From Halomonas almeriensis (GTDB lineage: Bacteria > Pseudomonadota > Gammaproteobacteria > Pseudomonadales > Halomonadaceae), in the NCBI RefSeq assembly GCF_030409235.1, contig NZ_JAUFPO010000005.1:1-64000 (forward strand): a DNA stretch of 64,000 nt, written 5' to 3'. The notes under the pieces are model-generated. The model made no database searches. It saw nothing but the letters and a program-made list of their open reading frames with translations, and was not told where the DNA came from. Below, in pieces: positions 10,596 to 21,185 of this stretch. The first letter of the stretch is position 1. The number at the start of each line of letters is the position of its first letter. The translations under genes were made by a program, and so were the position numbers.

Positions 10596-11480
10596 ATGCG
10601 CGCCTACCGCGGCCGCTTTGCCCCCACCCCCTCAGGCCCCTTGCACCTTGGCTCGCTGATCGCCGCGCTGGCCAGCTATCTGGACGCCCGGCATCAACGG
10701 GGGCAGTGGTTGCTGCGTATCGAGGATATCGACCCGCCGCGCTGCGCGGCCGGTGCCGCGGCGACCATTCAGCGCCAGCTCGAGGCCTTCGGCCTGTACT
10801 GGGATGGCCCGGTGCACTGGCAGCATGACCGCCATGCCGCCTACCAGCAGGCACTCGAGCGTCTCGCCGCCCTGGAGCTGGCCTATCCCTGCAGTTGTTC
10901 ACGCAAGCAGTGGCAGGACCATCCCGTCTATCCGGGCTGGTGCCGGGACGGCCCGCGGCAGCCCGACAGCCCCCTCGCCTGGCGGCTGCGTAGCGACCTC
11001 GGCCCGACCCCGATCAGCTGGCAGGACCGCCTGTTCGGTCATCAGCAGTTCACGCCGACCGCCATGGGCGATGTGGTGCTCAAGCGCAAGGACGGCCTCT
11101 GGGCCTACCAGCTGGCGGTCGTGGTGGATGATGCCGACCAGGGCATCAGCGACATCGTGCGCGGCGCCGACCTTCTCGACAACACCCCCTGGCAGCGACA
11201 GCTGCAGCATGCCCTGGGCTTGCCGACGCCTCGCTACCTGCATCTGCCATTGATTCTGGCCGACAACGGGCAGAAGCTGTCGAAGCAGAACCTCGCCCCG
11301 GCCCTGCCCGACACCTCCGACGCGGCTCGCCCCTGGCTGTATCGCGCCCTGGTCGCGCTGGATCAGTCGCCTCCCGAGGGCCTGGCGACCGAGCCCGTTG
11401 AGACTCAGCTGGCATGGGCCATCGACCACTGGTCTGTGGGCGCCATGGTGGCCTGTCACGCGCGACCGGCGCCCGAGTGA
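10596..11480 (+). CDS. gluQ: glutamyl-Q tRNA(Asp) synthetase
   Basis: A truncated glutamyl-tRNA synthetase paralogue that attaches glutamate to the queuosine base of tRNA-Asp. The 294-residue protein has the HIGH-type motif GPLHLGSL near residues 13-20, a zinc site (CSC ... YPGWC) near 100-118, and a KLSKQN motif near 227-232, but no anticodon-binding domain, which defines the family. The start at 10596 (MRAYRGRF) is where homology begins. Likely coexpressed with dksA. Confidence 0.94.
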   Translation: MRAYRGRFAPTPSGPLHLGSLIAALASYLDARHQRGQWLLRIEDIDPPRCAAGAAATIQRQLEAFGLYWDGPVHWQHDRHAAYQQALERLAALELAYPCSCSRKQWQDHPVYPGWCRDGPRQPDSPLAWRLRSDLGPTPISWQDRLFGHQQFTPTAMGDVVLKRKDGLWAYQLAVVVDDADQGISDIVRGADLLDNTPWQRQLQHALGLPTPRYLHLPLILADNGQKLSKQNLAPALPDTSDAARPWLYRALVALDQSPPEGLATEPVETQLAWAIDHWSVGAMVACHARPAPE

Positions 11481-11488
11481 GGCATGTC

Positions 11489-11668
11489 ATGTACGTCTAC
11501 CGCATCATGCTGTTCCTGGTCTTCGGCGGCTATCTGCTGTCGCCGCTGTTGATGAGTGGCTGGGCCAATCCCGAAATGGCCTGGTACCGCCCCTTCCTGA
11601 TCTGGGCCGGGCTGATTGCTCTGACGCTGTGGCTGGAAAAGAAGCGCAAGCTGGATGAACGGCGCTAG
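11489..11668 (+). CDS. cbrX: small membrane protein CbrX-like
   Basis: A 59-residue protein made of two predicted membrane helices (about residues 4-20 and 29-44) and a charged tail EKKRKLDERR. It lies between gluQ (8 bases) and cbrA (14 bases). A small ORF called cbrX occupies this position in Pseudomonas and is translationally coupled to cbrA; the name here rests on position, size and topology, not on an alignment. The start at 11489 is favoured because it follows the gluQ stop closely; the frame is open upstream only inside gluQ. Confidence 0.7.
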   Translation: MYVYRIMLFLVFGGYLLSPLLMSGWANPEMAWYRPFLIWAGLIALTLWLEKKRKLDERR

Positions 11669-11682
11669 GGAGTGATAACCGC

Positions 11683-14620
11683 ATGAGCCTCGATCTCTTC
11701 GGCCTGATGTGGCTCGGCACTGGGTACCTGTCGCTGCTGTTCCTGTGTGCCACGGCCGTGGACCGCGGCTGGCTGCCGCAACGTTTGGTGCGTCACCCGG
11801 CGGTCCATACCCTGGCTCTGGGTGTCTATGCCAGTGCCTGGGCCATCCACGGCAGCCTCGAGTTTGCCAGCCGCTATGGCTTCGGCTATCTGGCCTATTA
11901 CCTCGGCGTTGCCGGTGCCTTCCTGCTGGCCTCCGTACTGCTGGTGCCCATTCAACGCCTCACGCGCACTCACCAGCTCTCCTCGCTGGCCGACCTATTC
12001 GCCTTCCGCTTTCGCTCACGCTGGGTCGGCACCCTGATGACAGTGGTCAGCCTGCTGGCCGTGCTGCCCCTGCTGGCCCTGCAGATCCAGACCATGGGCG
12101 AGGCCATCCATCGCCTGAGTGGCAGCGCCAGCCCTTCCCTGCTGGCGCTGGGCTTCAGCCTGTTGATCGCGCTCTTTGCCATGCTGTTCGGGGCACGCCA
12201 CCTTGATCAGCATGCCCGCCATGACGGCCTGCTGGTCGCCATTGCCCTGGAGTCCGTGGTCAAGCTGGTCGCCATGCTGGCCCTCGGCGGGATCGCGTTG
12301 TTCAGTGTCTTCAACGGGCCGGCCGACCTGCAGAGCTGGCTCGACGGCGCCGGCCACGTCCACCAGACCCGAATGGCCCAACTGGATGCCGGCCAGTGGC
12401 GCACCCTGCTGTTGCTGTTCTTCGCCGCCGCCTTTCTGATGCCCCACATGTTCCACGTCACCTTTGCCGAACCCCTGGATCGCCGCACCCTGCTGCAATC
12501 CAGCTGGGCCCTGCCCTTGTTCCTGCTGCTGATGGCGCTGCCGATCCCGCTAATCATCTGGGCCTCCCAGCGCTTGGGGGTCGATGAGGCAGGGACAGGT
12601 GCCGCTTATCTGGCCTTTCAGCTATCGTCCGCCGGATGGGTCCAGGGGCTCGCCTTCATCGCCGGCCTGGCAGCCGCCAGCGGCACCATGATCATCATCT
12701 CGCTGGCGCTCTCGGGCATGGTCCTCAACCACATGGTGCTGGTGGCCCACCCGCCGATCGCCCAGCCCGACCTCTATGGCTGGCTACGCTGGCTGCGGCG
12801 TGGGCTGATTGCCGCTGTCATCGTCGCGGGCTGGCTGTTCTATCGGCTGGTCGGCGTGTACCACGACCTCTCCGCCCTGGGCCTGGCTTCCTTTGTCGGC
12901 ATCGCCCAGTGTCTGCCGGGCATGCTGGCATTGCTCTACTGGCCCGGGGCCAACCGCAAGGGCATGGTCAGCGGACTCAGCGTGGGCGTGGTGATCTGGC
13001 TGGCCGGCCTGTGGGTGCCATTGCTGACGTCCTATCAGGGGCTGGTCCTGCTGCCGCCGGGCTTCGCGGCGCTGGCCGGCGACCCCGCCTGGTACAGCGT
13101 TGCCCTGGTCTCTCTGGCGGCCAACATCCTGACCTTCATCCTGGTGTCGCTGGCCACGCCGACCTCCACCGGTGAACGCGCCGCCGCCGAGGCCTGCTCG
13201 GTGGACGCCGTGGTGCGTCCCATGCGCCTGCCGCTCGCCGCCGCCAATGGTGCCGAGTTCAAGCAGCGGCTGTCGCCAGCCCTGGGGCAGGACGTGGCAA
13301 GTCGCGAGGTCGACCGGGCCCTGGAGGCCCTGGCCATATCGCCCCTGGAAGCCCGCCCCTATGCCCTGCGTCGCCTGCGTGACCGGATTCAGGCCAACCT
13401 TTCCGGCCTGATGGGCCCTTCGGTGGCGCAGGACATCGTCGACCGCTGCCTGCCCTACCAGCATGACGGGCCGGTGGCCAGCGAGGACATTCATTTCGTC
13501 GAGAACCGGCTCGAAGCCTATCGCTCGCGGCTCACCGGCCTGGCACGCGAGCTGGACAGCCTGCGACGCTACCATCGTCGAACCCTGACCCGCCTCCCGG
13601 TAGGCCTGTGCGCCTTCGGCGAGGACGGCGAGCTCTTGATGTGGAACGATGCCCTGGCCAGCCTCTCGGGCATCAGCGGTGACGCCGTGCTCGGGGCGCA
13701 CCGGGACACCCTGCCCAGCCCCTGGGGCGAGCTGCTCGGCGAGATACTCGCTACTCCTCAGGAGCGCCTTTATAAAAAGCCGGTCCGCCTGGCCCGGGGA
13801 GAACACTTCCTGACCCTGCATCGTGCCGGCCTGCAGGGCGAACAGGGTGAGGACGGGGGCCACGTCATCCTGGTCGAGGATCACAGCGACATGAAATGGC
13901 TCGAGGACGAACTCATCCATGCCACCCGGCTGGCGTCCATCGGCCAGTTAGCCACCGGCGTGGCCCACGAGATCGGCAACCCCGTCACCGGTATCTCCTC
14001 CCTGGCCCAGAATCTGCGCCATGACAGCGACGACCCGGCCACCCGGGAAACCGCCGAGCAGATTCAGAGCCTGACCGACCGCATCTCGCAGATTGTCGGC
14101 TCGCTGGTCGGCTTCGCTCATGGCGGCCGGCATGTCACGGGGGGCGACCTGGCCCGCACGGAGATGAAAACGGTGATCGATGAGGCACTGCACTTGATTC
14201 GGCTCGCCCGCTCGGGAGACGCTATCGACTATGTCACCCACTGTGGTGCCGAGCATGCCGTGCTGGGCGACGCGCAGCGCCTGCAGCAGGTGATGATCAA
14301 CCTGCTGAGCAATGCGCGCGACGCCAGCGAGGCTGGTGCGCGGGTCATCATCGAGGCCGAGGCGCAGGCACCCCACCTGCACCTGAGCATCACCGACCAG
14401 GGCAGCGGCATCGATCCGGCGGTGCGCGACCATCTCTTCGAGCCGTTCACGACCACCAAGCCGGCGGGCGAAGGCACCGGACTCGGTCTGCCACTGGTCT
14501 ACAGCATCATCGCCGAGCACAATGGGCACATCGACATCGAGTCGCCACCCGCCGGACGAGCCAGCGGGACCCGAATCCATCTGTGGCTGCCCCTGTACCG
14601 AGACTGTGACGAAAGCCCCC

Positions 14621-14643
<23 letters not shown>
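11683..14643 (+). CDS. cbrA: sensor histidine kinase CbrA
   Basis: Membrane sensor kinase of the CbrAB system that sets carbon/nitrogen balance. The 986 residues comprise a sodium/solute symporter-like domain of about 13 membrane spans (1 to about 490), a linker and PAS-like domain (roughly 610-730), a HisKA domain with phospho-acceptor histidine in GVAHEIGNP near residue 762, and a C-terminal ATPase domain with NLLSNARDAS and GTGLGLPLV. This symporter-kinase fusion is the hallmark of CbrA. The gene overlaps cbrB by 23 bases. The transported or sensed ligand is not evident from sequence. Confidence 0.93.
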
Positions 14644-16024
<1,381 letters not shown>

Positions 16025-16131
16025 CGCCGACTGGCGGATGCCGTGCGCTGCATGCAACGAAAGTTTAAGACCCGGCCTGACCGTCGCCTTCCCCCCATCA
16101 GGTCCTCCAGCGCCGTCGCCCTGCACCAGAT

Positions 16132-16181
16132 TGTTACCTTCTTACACAACCCTGCGTCATGGCCGGGCACAGCGGGTAACA
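16132..16181 (+). promoter_or_regulatory. possible CbrB upstream activating half-sites
   Basis: TGTTAC at 16132-16137 and its inverse GTAACA at 16176-16181 lie 75 to 125 bases upstream of the sigma-54 promoter, a distance normal for enhancer binding. Known CbrB sites in Pseudomonas putida use TGTTAC and GTAACA half-sites. Here the spacer is 38 bases, longer than the 12-14 reported, so binding could be to separate subsites. An A+T-rich stretch at about 16217-16255 could accommodate IHF. Confidence 0.5.
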
Positions 16182-16255
16182 CAGGCCAAGACAGCTCTCT
16201 GTGACAGCATGATGAAAATATTTAAATAACTGAATAAAAGGCATTTTTTTCAAAA

Positions 16256-16271
16256 TGGCACGACCAGTGCA
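16256..16271 (+). promoter_or_regulatory. sigma-54 promoter of crcZ
   Basis: TGGCACGACCAGTGCA matches the -24/-12 consensus TGGCACG-N4-TTGCA at every specified base except the first T of the -12 element. The invariant GG (16257-16258) and GC (16269-16270) have the exact required spacing. Transcription should begin near 16282. Position right after cbrB, which encodes a sigma-54 activator, supports the call. Confidence 0.88.
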
Positions 16272-16281
16272 AGTATAAAAA

Positions 16282-16766
16282 TAAGAAAAACAATCCGGAT
16301 GTCATCGAGGTCGCCAACAACAATAACGACCAACACCGATGACATGACCCGAAACAACAACAAATCACTCGGGTCGTGACACTGGAGCGCCCTGCTGACT
16401 AACAACAACACCGCATGAGGCGCGAGTCTTCGAGACCAACAAGAACAAGCATCTCGAAACCGGAAGAGGATCACGCGACGCCCCGACATCGGCCATCAAC
16501 AATAACAAGAGCCGCCAGGTGGCACTCCCGGCAACAACAACAAGCCGCCGGGAGGAGGTATGCAACCCATGCCGTCGTGGTTGGATTATTGTTTTGAATA
16601 CGAGGCGGTCACTGCCCGGAGCAGTACAAGGACAACAATATGCTTGCCTGAGACTCCTTGGTGACTGTGGTGCGTATTCAAGGCGATGCGCCATCACGAA
16701 GAACAACAGCAGCTCACGAGCTGAATCTTGCAGGACTGCGGGGAGGCCTATGACCTCCCCTTTCTG
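16282..16766 (+). ncRNA. crcZ: CrcZ-like regulatory RNA with multiple Hfq/Crc-binding motifs
   Basis: Predicted decoy RNA that sequesters the catabolite-repression proteins Hfq/Crc. It runs from a sigma-54 promoter to a terminator, about 485 nt, and contains AAC-repeat motifs at 16316-16327, 16352-16364, 16401-16410, 16438-16449, 16498-16510, 16533-16544, 16632-16639 and 16699-16709, plus an A-rich 5' end. Several sit in loops of perfect stems: 16346-16352 with 16369-16375, 16429-16435 with 16452-16458, 16525-16532 with 16547-16554, and 16309-16313 with 16327-16331 inside 16299-16307/16337-16345. The locus lies between cbrB and pcnB exactly as in Pseudomonas. The Pseudomonas aeruginosa RNA is about 400 nt with five motifs, so this one is longer and motif-richer. 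No reading frame in it looks coding. Confidence 0.88.
16740..16765 (+). terminator. rho-independent terminator of crcZ
   Basis: Perfect 7-bp stem GGGGAGG (16740-16746) with CCTCCCC (16754-16760), 7-nt loop, followed by TTTCT. It closes the putative CrcZ RNA. The following 200 bases up to pcnB hold no further gene that I can support and presumably include the pcnB promoter. Confidence 0.85.
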
Positions 16767-16968
16767 TTGACCGCCTGTCCCGCCACGGCCCTTCCTGACT
16801 GCTTCACACTGGGCGCCATCGTCTCATCGGGCTGGGTGAGGTCCTGCCCCCAAGGCCCCCGAAAGAGCGCCATGCTTTGCAAGGCCGCGGGTGTCCGCTA
16901 CACTCGACGCCTTCAATGATTTCACTCTGCCCCTATTTTTTCGAACTCCCGCGAGTCGACAACACCGC

Positions 16969-18369
16969 ATGATCAAAGGTTTTACCCGCTTTCTGCAGAG
17001 CCCCGGCGAGCACCTCAAGTCGCTGTTCGGCACTCAGGATGCGCCGGCCGGAGGCCCAGTGCTGCGCATCATACCTCGCGAAGAGCATCCTGTTTCGCGC
17101 CAGCTACTCAGTGACTCGGCGCTCAAGGTGCTTTATCGCCTGCACAATGCCGGATTCGAGGCCTTCCTGGTCGGTGGCTGCATTCGTGACGCACTGCTCG
17201 GGCGCCAGCCCAAGGACTTCGATGTGGCCACCGACGCCACCCCGGAAGAAATCCGCGACCTGTTTCGCAACTCGCGCCTGATCGGTCGGCGCTTCCGCAT
17301 TGTGCACGTGCGATTCGGGCGCGAAGTCATCGAGGTCACCACCTTCCGAGGCAAGCCGGGCGAGGATCATGGCCAGCACATCGCCCATCAGTCCGACGAT
17401 GGCATGCTGTTGCGCGACAACGTCTGGGGCAGTATTGAAGAAGATGCCCTGCGCCGGGACTTCACGATCAATGCGCTGTATTACAACATCGCTGATTTCT
17501 CGATTCATGACTTTGCCGATGGCGTGCGTGACATCGAGTCGCGCACGCTACGCCTGATCGGCGACCCGGCGACCCGCTACCGCGAGGACCCGGTACGCAT
17601 GCTGCGGGCGGTCCGCTTTGCCGCCAAGCTGGATTTCGAGCTTGATGGCACGACCGAAGCACCGCTCGAAGAGCTGGCACCCCAGCTGTTGCAAGTGCCG
17701 CCGGCGCGCCTTTTCGATGAAACCCTCAAGCTTTTCATGAGCGGTCACGGCGTCGCCACCTATCATCTGCTGAGGGATTACGGCCTTTTCCCCATGCTGT
17801 TTCCGGAGACCGCTGAGGCATTCGAAGAATTGCCCTGGGCCGAGGCCGTGATCGAGCAGGCGCTGGCCAGTACCGACCAGCGCGTACAGCGGGACCGTCC
17901 GGTCACGCCGGCTTTCCTGTTTGCCGCCCTGCTCTGGGGCCCGGTGCAGTTGCATCAGCGAGCCCACGAGGCCGACGGCATGCCGCCGATCCCGGCGCTG
18001 CAGGCCGCTTCGCAGCGCGTCGTCTCCCGGCAACTTCAGCACATCTCGATCCCCAAGCGCTTCAGCCTGCCCATGCGCGATATCTGGGACCTACAGCAAC
18101 GCCTGCCCAAGCGCCGGGGCAAGCGCGCCTTCCAGACACGCGAGCATCCGCGCTTCCGAGCCGCCTATGACTTCCTGCTGCTGCGCGAAGCCGCCGGCGA
18201 GATCGAGCCGGGGCTGGGGGAATGGTGGAATGCTTTCCAGAATGCCGACGAGCATGAGCAGCGCCGCCTGCTGGGCAAGGTCGACGTTGACCCGGCCGGC
18301 TCCCCCGGCCCGCGCAAGCGGCGTCGGCGGCGCCGACGCAAGCCACAGAACGCGCCCTCGGACTCATGA
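16969..18369 (+). CDS. pcnB: poly(A) polymerase I
   Basis: Adds poly(A) tails to RNA 3' ends, promoting decay. The 466-residue class II nucleotidyltransferase has LVGGCIRDALLGRQ near 67-80 and catalytic DFDVATDA with aspartates near 83 and 85, the RRFRIVHV segment, and an arginine/lysine-rich C-terminal tail (PRKRRRRRRRK) typical of PcnB as opposed to CCA-adding enzymes. The ATG at 16969 is preferred over an in-frame upstream codon at 16891 because the upstream stretch is not conserved-looking. It overlaps folK by four bases. Confidence 0.92.
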   Translation: MIKGFTRFLQSPGEHLKSLFGTQDAPAGGPVLRIIPREEHPVSRQLLSDSALKVLYRLHNAGFEAFLVGGCIRDALLGRQPKDFDVATDATPEEIRDLFRNSRLIGRRFRIVHVRFGREVIEVTTFRGKPGEDHGQHIAHQSDDGMLLRDNVWGSIEEDALRRDFTINALYYNIADFSIHDFADGVRDIESRTLRLIGDPATRYREDPVRMLRAVRFAAKLDFELDGTTEAPLEELAPQLLQVPPARLFDETLKLFMSGHGVATYHLLRDYGLFPMLFPETAEAFEELPWAEAVIEQALASTDQRVQRDRPVTPAFLFAALLWGPVQLHQRAHEADGMPPIPALQAASQRVVSRQLQHISIPKRFSLPMRDIWDLQQRLPKRRGKRAFQTREHPRFRAAYDFLLLREAAGEIEPGLGEWWNAFQNADEHEQRRLLGKVDVDPAGSPGPRKRRRRRRRKPQNAPSDS

Positions 18370-18872
18370 GCTTCGCCTGGATCGGCCTGGGCAGTAACCT
18401 GGATGACCCGGCAGAGCATGTCACCCGCGCCCTGACCGAGCTCGACGGACTGCCTCTGACCCAGCGCGTGCTGGCGTCATCGCTGTATGCCACACGGCCT
18501 GTGGGGCCGGCGGATCAGCCGGACTTCATCAATGCCGTCGCCCGGCTGGAAACCCGACTCTCGCCACTGGCGCTGCTCGACCAGCTTCAGGCGCTGGAGC
18601 AACGCCATGGTCGGGTGCGCGAGCGTCGCTGGGGTCCTCGCACTCTGGATCTGGATCTGCTCCTTTTCAATAACCGCCAGCTGAGCTGGCCGCGACTAAC
18701 GCTCCCCCATGCGCAGATGACCCGTCGAGCCTTCGTGCTGGTACCGCTGGTCGAGGTGGCACCCAAGCTTTCGTTACCCGACGGCCAGGCCCTCAGCGAG
18801 AGCCTGGCGAAGTTGCCGGATGCCGCCTCGCCTCGCCGCATGCCGGAAGTAGTGTTACCGGAAAGTCGCTGA
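18366..18872 (+). CDS. folK: 2-amino-4-hydroxy-6-hydroxymethyldihydropteridine pyrophosphokinase
   Basis: Pyrophosphorylates 6-hydroxymethyl-dihydropterin in folate synthesis. The 168-residue protein begins with WIGLGSNLDDP and contains the diagnostic RRWGPRTLDLDLLLF near 90-104 and LPHAQMTRRAFVLVPL near 117-132. Its ATG overlaps the pcnB stop (ATGA). The pcnB-folK-panB-panC order is the Pseudomonas one; the next folate enzyme, folP, lies at 35756-36619. Confidence 0.95.
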   Translation: MSFAWIGLGSNLDDPAEHVTRALTELDGLPLTQRVLASSLYATRPVGPADQPDFINAVARLETRLSPLALLDQLQALEQRHGRVRERRWGPRTLDLDLLLFNNRQLSWPRLTLPHAQMTRRAFVLVPLVEVAPKLSLPDGQALSESLAKLPDAASPRRMPEVVLPESR

Positions 18873-18933
18873 CAAGGCACAAGTGTTACCTATCGACACC
18901 TTGCCCCAAATCAAGTAACAATCCACGTTACCC
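18851..18933 (+). promoter_or_regulatory. cluster of GTTAC/GTAAC repeats before panB
   Basis: The direct repeat AGTGTTACC occurs at 18851-18859 and 18882-18890, exactly 31 bases apart, followed by GTAACA at 18915-18920 and GTTACCC at 18927-18933. The first copy is inside the end of folK; the rest lie between folK and panB. The motif equals the half-sites upstream of crcZ. No sigma-54 promoter is visible here, so a different promoter or repressor role is possible. Confidence 0.4.
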
Positions 18934-18975
18934 AAGCGCCGCCCTGTGCGGCCGATGACACAACGAGAGTACGCC

Positions 18976-19767
18976 ATGAAACCCGTCACCCTGAGCACGC
19001 TGCAGGCCCACAAGCGCGCCGGTGAGGCCTTCAGCTGCCTGACAGCCTACGACGCCACCTTTGCTCGTGCGGCCAGTGCCGCCGGTATCGAAGTGCTGCT
19101 AGTGGGCGACTCCCTGGGCATGGTCCTGCAGGGCCACGCCAGCACCCTGCCAGTCACCCTGGCCGACATGGCCTATCACACCCGCTGCGTCGCACGACAC
19201 AAGGGCAACAGCCTGCTGATGGTCGACCTTCCCTTCATGAGCAATGCCTCCACCCAGCGTCTGCTCGAGGATGCCGGCGAGCTGATGCGTGCCGGTGCCG
19301 AAATGGTCAAGGTCGAGGGCGAGGCCTGGATGGCGGAGGGCGTGCGTGAACTGGTACGCCGCGGCGTGCCGGTCTGCGCTCACCTGGGACTGACCCCCCA
19401 GGCGGTGCATCAGCTCGGCGGGTATAAGGTGCAGGGCCGGGATGATGAGCAGGCCTCGCGCATTCTCGAGCAGGCACGCGTTCTGGTTGAGGCCGGCGCT
19501 TCGGTGATTCTGCTGGAGTGCGTTCCGGCCAGCCTGGGTCGGGCCGTCAGCGAGGCCCTGGAGGTGCCGGTGATTGGCATCGGCGCCGGCCCGGACACCG
19601 ATGGCCAGATTCTTGTCATGCACGATGTGCTGGGGGTCACCGAGGGTCGCAGCCCGCGCTTCGTCAAGAACTTCATGACCGAGGCCGACAACATTCAGGA
19701 CGCCTTCAAGCGCTACCATGGTGCCGTCAAGACACGTCAATTCCCTGCCGAGGAGCACTCTTTCTGA
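18976..19767 (+). CDS. panB: 3-methyl-2-oxobutanoate hydroxymethyltransferase
   Basis: First committed step of pantothenate synthesis, adding a hydroxymethyl group from methylene-THF to ketoisovalerate. The 263-residue TIM-barrel protein contains LVGDSLGMV near 43-51, AHLGLTPQ and [10 protein letters not shown] near 135-160, and [16 protein letters not shown] near 198-213. The ATG at 18976 is chosen over an in-frame codon at 18946 since MKPVTLSTL is where homology begins. The stop overlaps the panC start. Confidence 0.95.
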   Translation: MKPVTLSTLQAHKRAGEAFSCLTAYDATFARAASAAGIEVLLVGDSLGMVLQGHASTLPVTLADMAYHTRCVARHKGNSLLMVDLPFMSNASTQRLLEDAGELMRAGAEMVKVEGEAWMAEGVRELVRRGVPVCAHLGLTPQAVHQLGGYKVQGRDDEQASRILEQARVLVEAGASVILLECVPASLGRAVSEALEVPVIGIGAGPDTDGQILVMHDVLGVTEGRSPRFVKNFMTEADNIQDAFKRYHGAVKTRQFPAEEHSF

Positions 19768-20630
19768 TGCAATGCCTGCAGCGGATACACGCTCTGCGCG
19801 ACGCACTGCACAGCCACCGCCGAGCCGGCCAGCGTATCGGTCTGGTGCCCACCATGGGCAATCTGCATGACGGCCATCTCGCCCTGGTCGCCGCAGCGCG
19901 CCAGCATGCCGATATCGTGGTGGCCAGCATCTTCGTCAATCCGACCCAGTTCGGCCCGGGCGAAGACCTGGAGGCCTATCCGCGGACCCTGGAGGCGGAT
20001 TGCGCCAGGCTCAGGGAGGCCGGCTGCGACCTGGTGTTCGTACCCGACGAGCGCACGCTGTACCCCCGGGGCGGCCAGCGCCAGACCCGCGTCAGCGTGC
20101 CGGAGGTGTCGCAAGGGCTGTGCGGCGGTTCACGGCCCGGCCATTTCGACGGCGTGGCGACCATCGTCACCATGCTATTCAACCTGGTCCAGCCCGACCT
20201 GGCCTGCTTCGGCGAGAAGGACTACCAGCAGCTGGCAGTGATTCGCCGTCTGGTGGAGGACCTGCACCTGCCCATCGAGATCATCGGCGTGCCCATCGTG
20301 CGCGACGCGGATGGCCTGGCCATGTCGTCACGCAATGGTTACCTGACGACCGACCAGCGGCGCACGGCGCCCCATCTGCAACAGACACTTCGCGAGCTGG
20401 GCGATGCCCTGGAAGCCGGCGCCGAAGTCAGCGCAACCCTGCAAGAGGGGCGTCAGCGCCTGTGCGAGGCCGGCTTCGAGCCCGATTACTTGGAGCTGCG
20501 CGCCGCCGACCTGAGCGAGTCCAATGCCTCGGCAGGGGACGCCGTGCTACTCGCCGCGGCCTGGCTCGGCAGCACCCGACTGATCGACAACCTGACCCTG
20601 AGGCTGCCTGCGGCCACTTCACCGCCCTGA
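19767..20630 (+). CDS. panC: pantothenate synthetase
   Basis: ATP-dependent condensation of pantoate and beta-alanine. The 287-residue protein carries the nucleotidyl transferase motif [10 protein letters not shown] near residues 28-37, [27 protein letters not shown], and the KMSKS-like MSSRNGYL near 187-194. The ATG at 19767 shares a base with the panB stop (TGATG). The upstream open frame is only panB read out of frame. Confidence 0.95.
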   Translation: MQCLQRIHALRDALHSHRRAGQRIGLVPTMGNLHDGHLALVAAARQHADIVVASIFVNPTQFGPGEDLEAYPRTLEADCARLREAGCDLVFVPDERTLYPRGGQRQTRVSVPEVSQGLCGGSRPGHFDGVATIVTMLFNLVQPDLACFGEKDYQQLAVIRRLVEDLHLPIEIIGVPIVRDADGLAMSSRNGYLTTDQRRTAPHLQQTLRELGDALEAGAEVSATLQEGRQRLCEAGFEPDYLELRAADLSESNASAGDAVLLAAAWLGSTRLIDNLTLRLPAATSPP

Positions 20631-20670
20631 CCACCTTCATGTCCTGACTCACCCATAAGAGGAGCCCGCG

Positions 20671-21051
20671 ATGCTCACCCATATGCTCAAGGCCAAGCTG
20701 CACATGGCCCGTGTGACCCACGCCGTTCTCAACTATGAAGGTTCCTGCGCCATCGATGGCGAGCTGCTCGATATGGCAGGCATCCGCGACAACGAACAGA
20801 TCCAGATCTACAACGTCGAGAATGGCCAGCGCTTTACCACCTATGCCATCCGCGCCGAGGAAGGCTCCGGCATCATCTCGGTCAACGGCGCCGCCGCCCA
20901 TCTCGCCAGTGCCGACCAGCGGGTCATCATCTGCAGCTACGCCATGTACACCGACGCTGAACTGGATACCCATCAGCCGGCCCTGGTCTACCTGCAGGAT
21001 GGCAACGCGGTCAGCCACACCAGCAACGCGATTCCCGTCCAGCTGGCCTGA
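20671..21051 (+). CDS. panD: aspartate 1-decarboxylase
   Basis: Pyruvoyl enzyme giving beta-alanine for PanC. The 126-residue proenzyme shows the self-cleavage site in YEGSCAID, between G24 and S25, whose serine becomes the pyruvoyl group. An AGAGGAG site precedes the ATG. With panB and panC it completes a contiguous pantothenate set, and it is followed by a strong terminator. Confidence 0.95.
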   Translation: MLTHMLKAKLHMARVTHAVLNYEGSCAIDGELLDMAGIRDNEQIQIYNVENGQRFTTYAIRAEEGSGIISVNGAAAHLASADQRVIICSYAMYTDAELDTHQPALVYLQDGNAVSHTSNAIPVQLA

Positions 21052-21068
21052 CGCCTGTCACCTCCCCC

Positions 21069-21100
21069 GGCCCGGCATGGCCCGATTGCCGGGCCTTGTT
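21069..21100 (+). terminator. terminator after panD
   Basis: Perfect 9-bp stem GGCCCGGCA (21069-21077) with TGCCGGGCC (21087-21095), then TTGTT. It lies 18 bases past the panD stop and probably ends the pan transcript. Confidence 0.75.
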
Positions 21101-21185
21101 CGACGTAAGTTCATGGAGCTTTCACACACTAGACATTGCCGCAGCGCACAATGGTCGCCTATGCTGAAAAGGCGTATGTCCGTCC

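Noticed and set aside
16415-16770. Short open frames within the crcZ region
   Set aside because: They cross hairpins and AAC motifs, lack good ribosome binding sites and have biased, simple composition. The non-coding RNA explains the region.
18884-18933. Sigma-54 promoter at panB
   Set aside because: The GTTAC repeats resemble the crcZ enhancer, but no GG-N10-GC promoter with the right spacing exists between them and panB.
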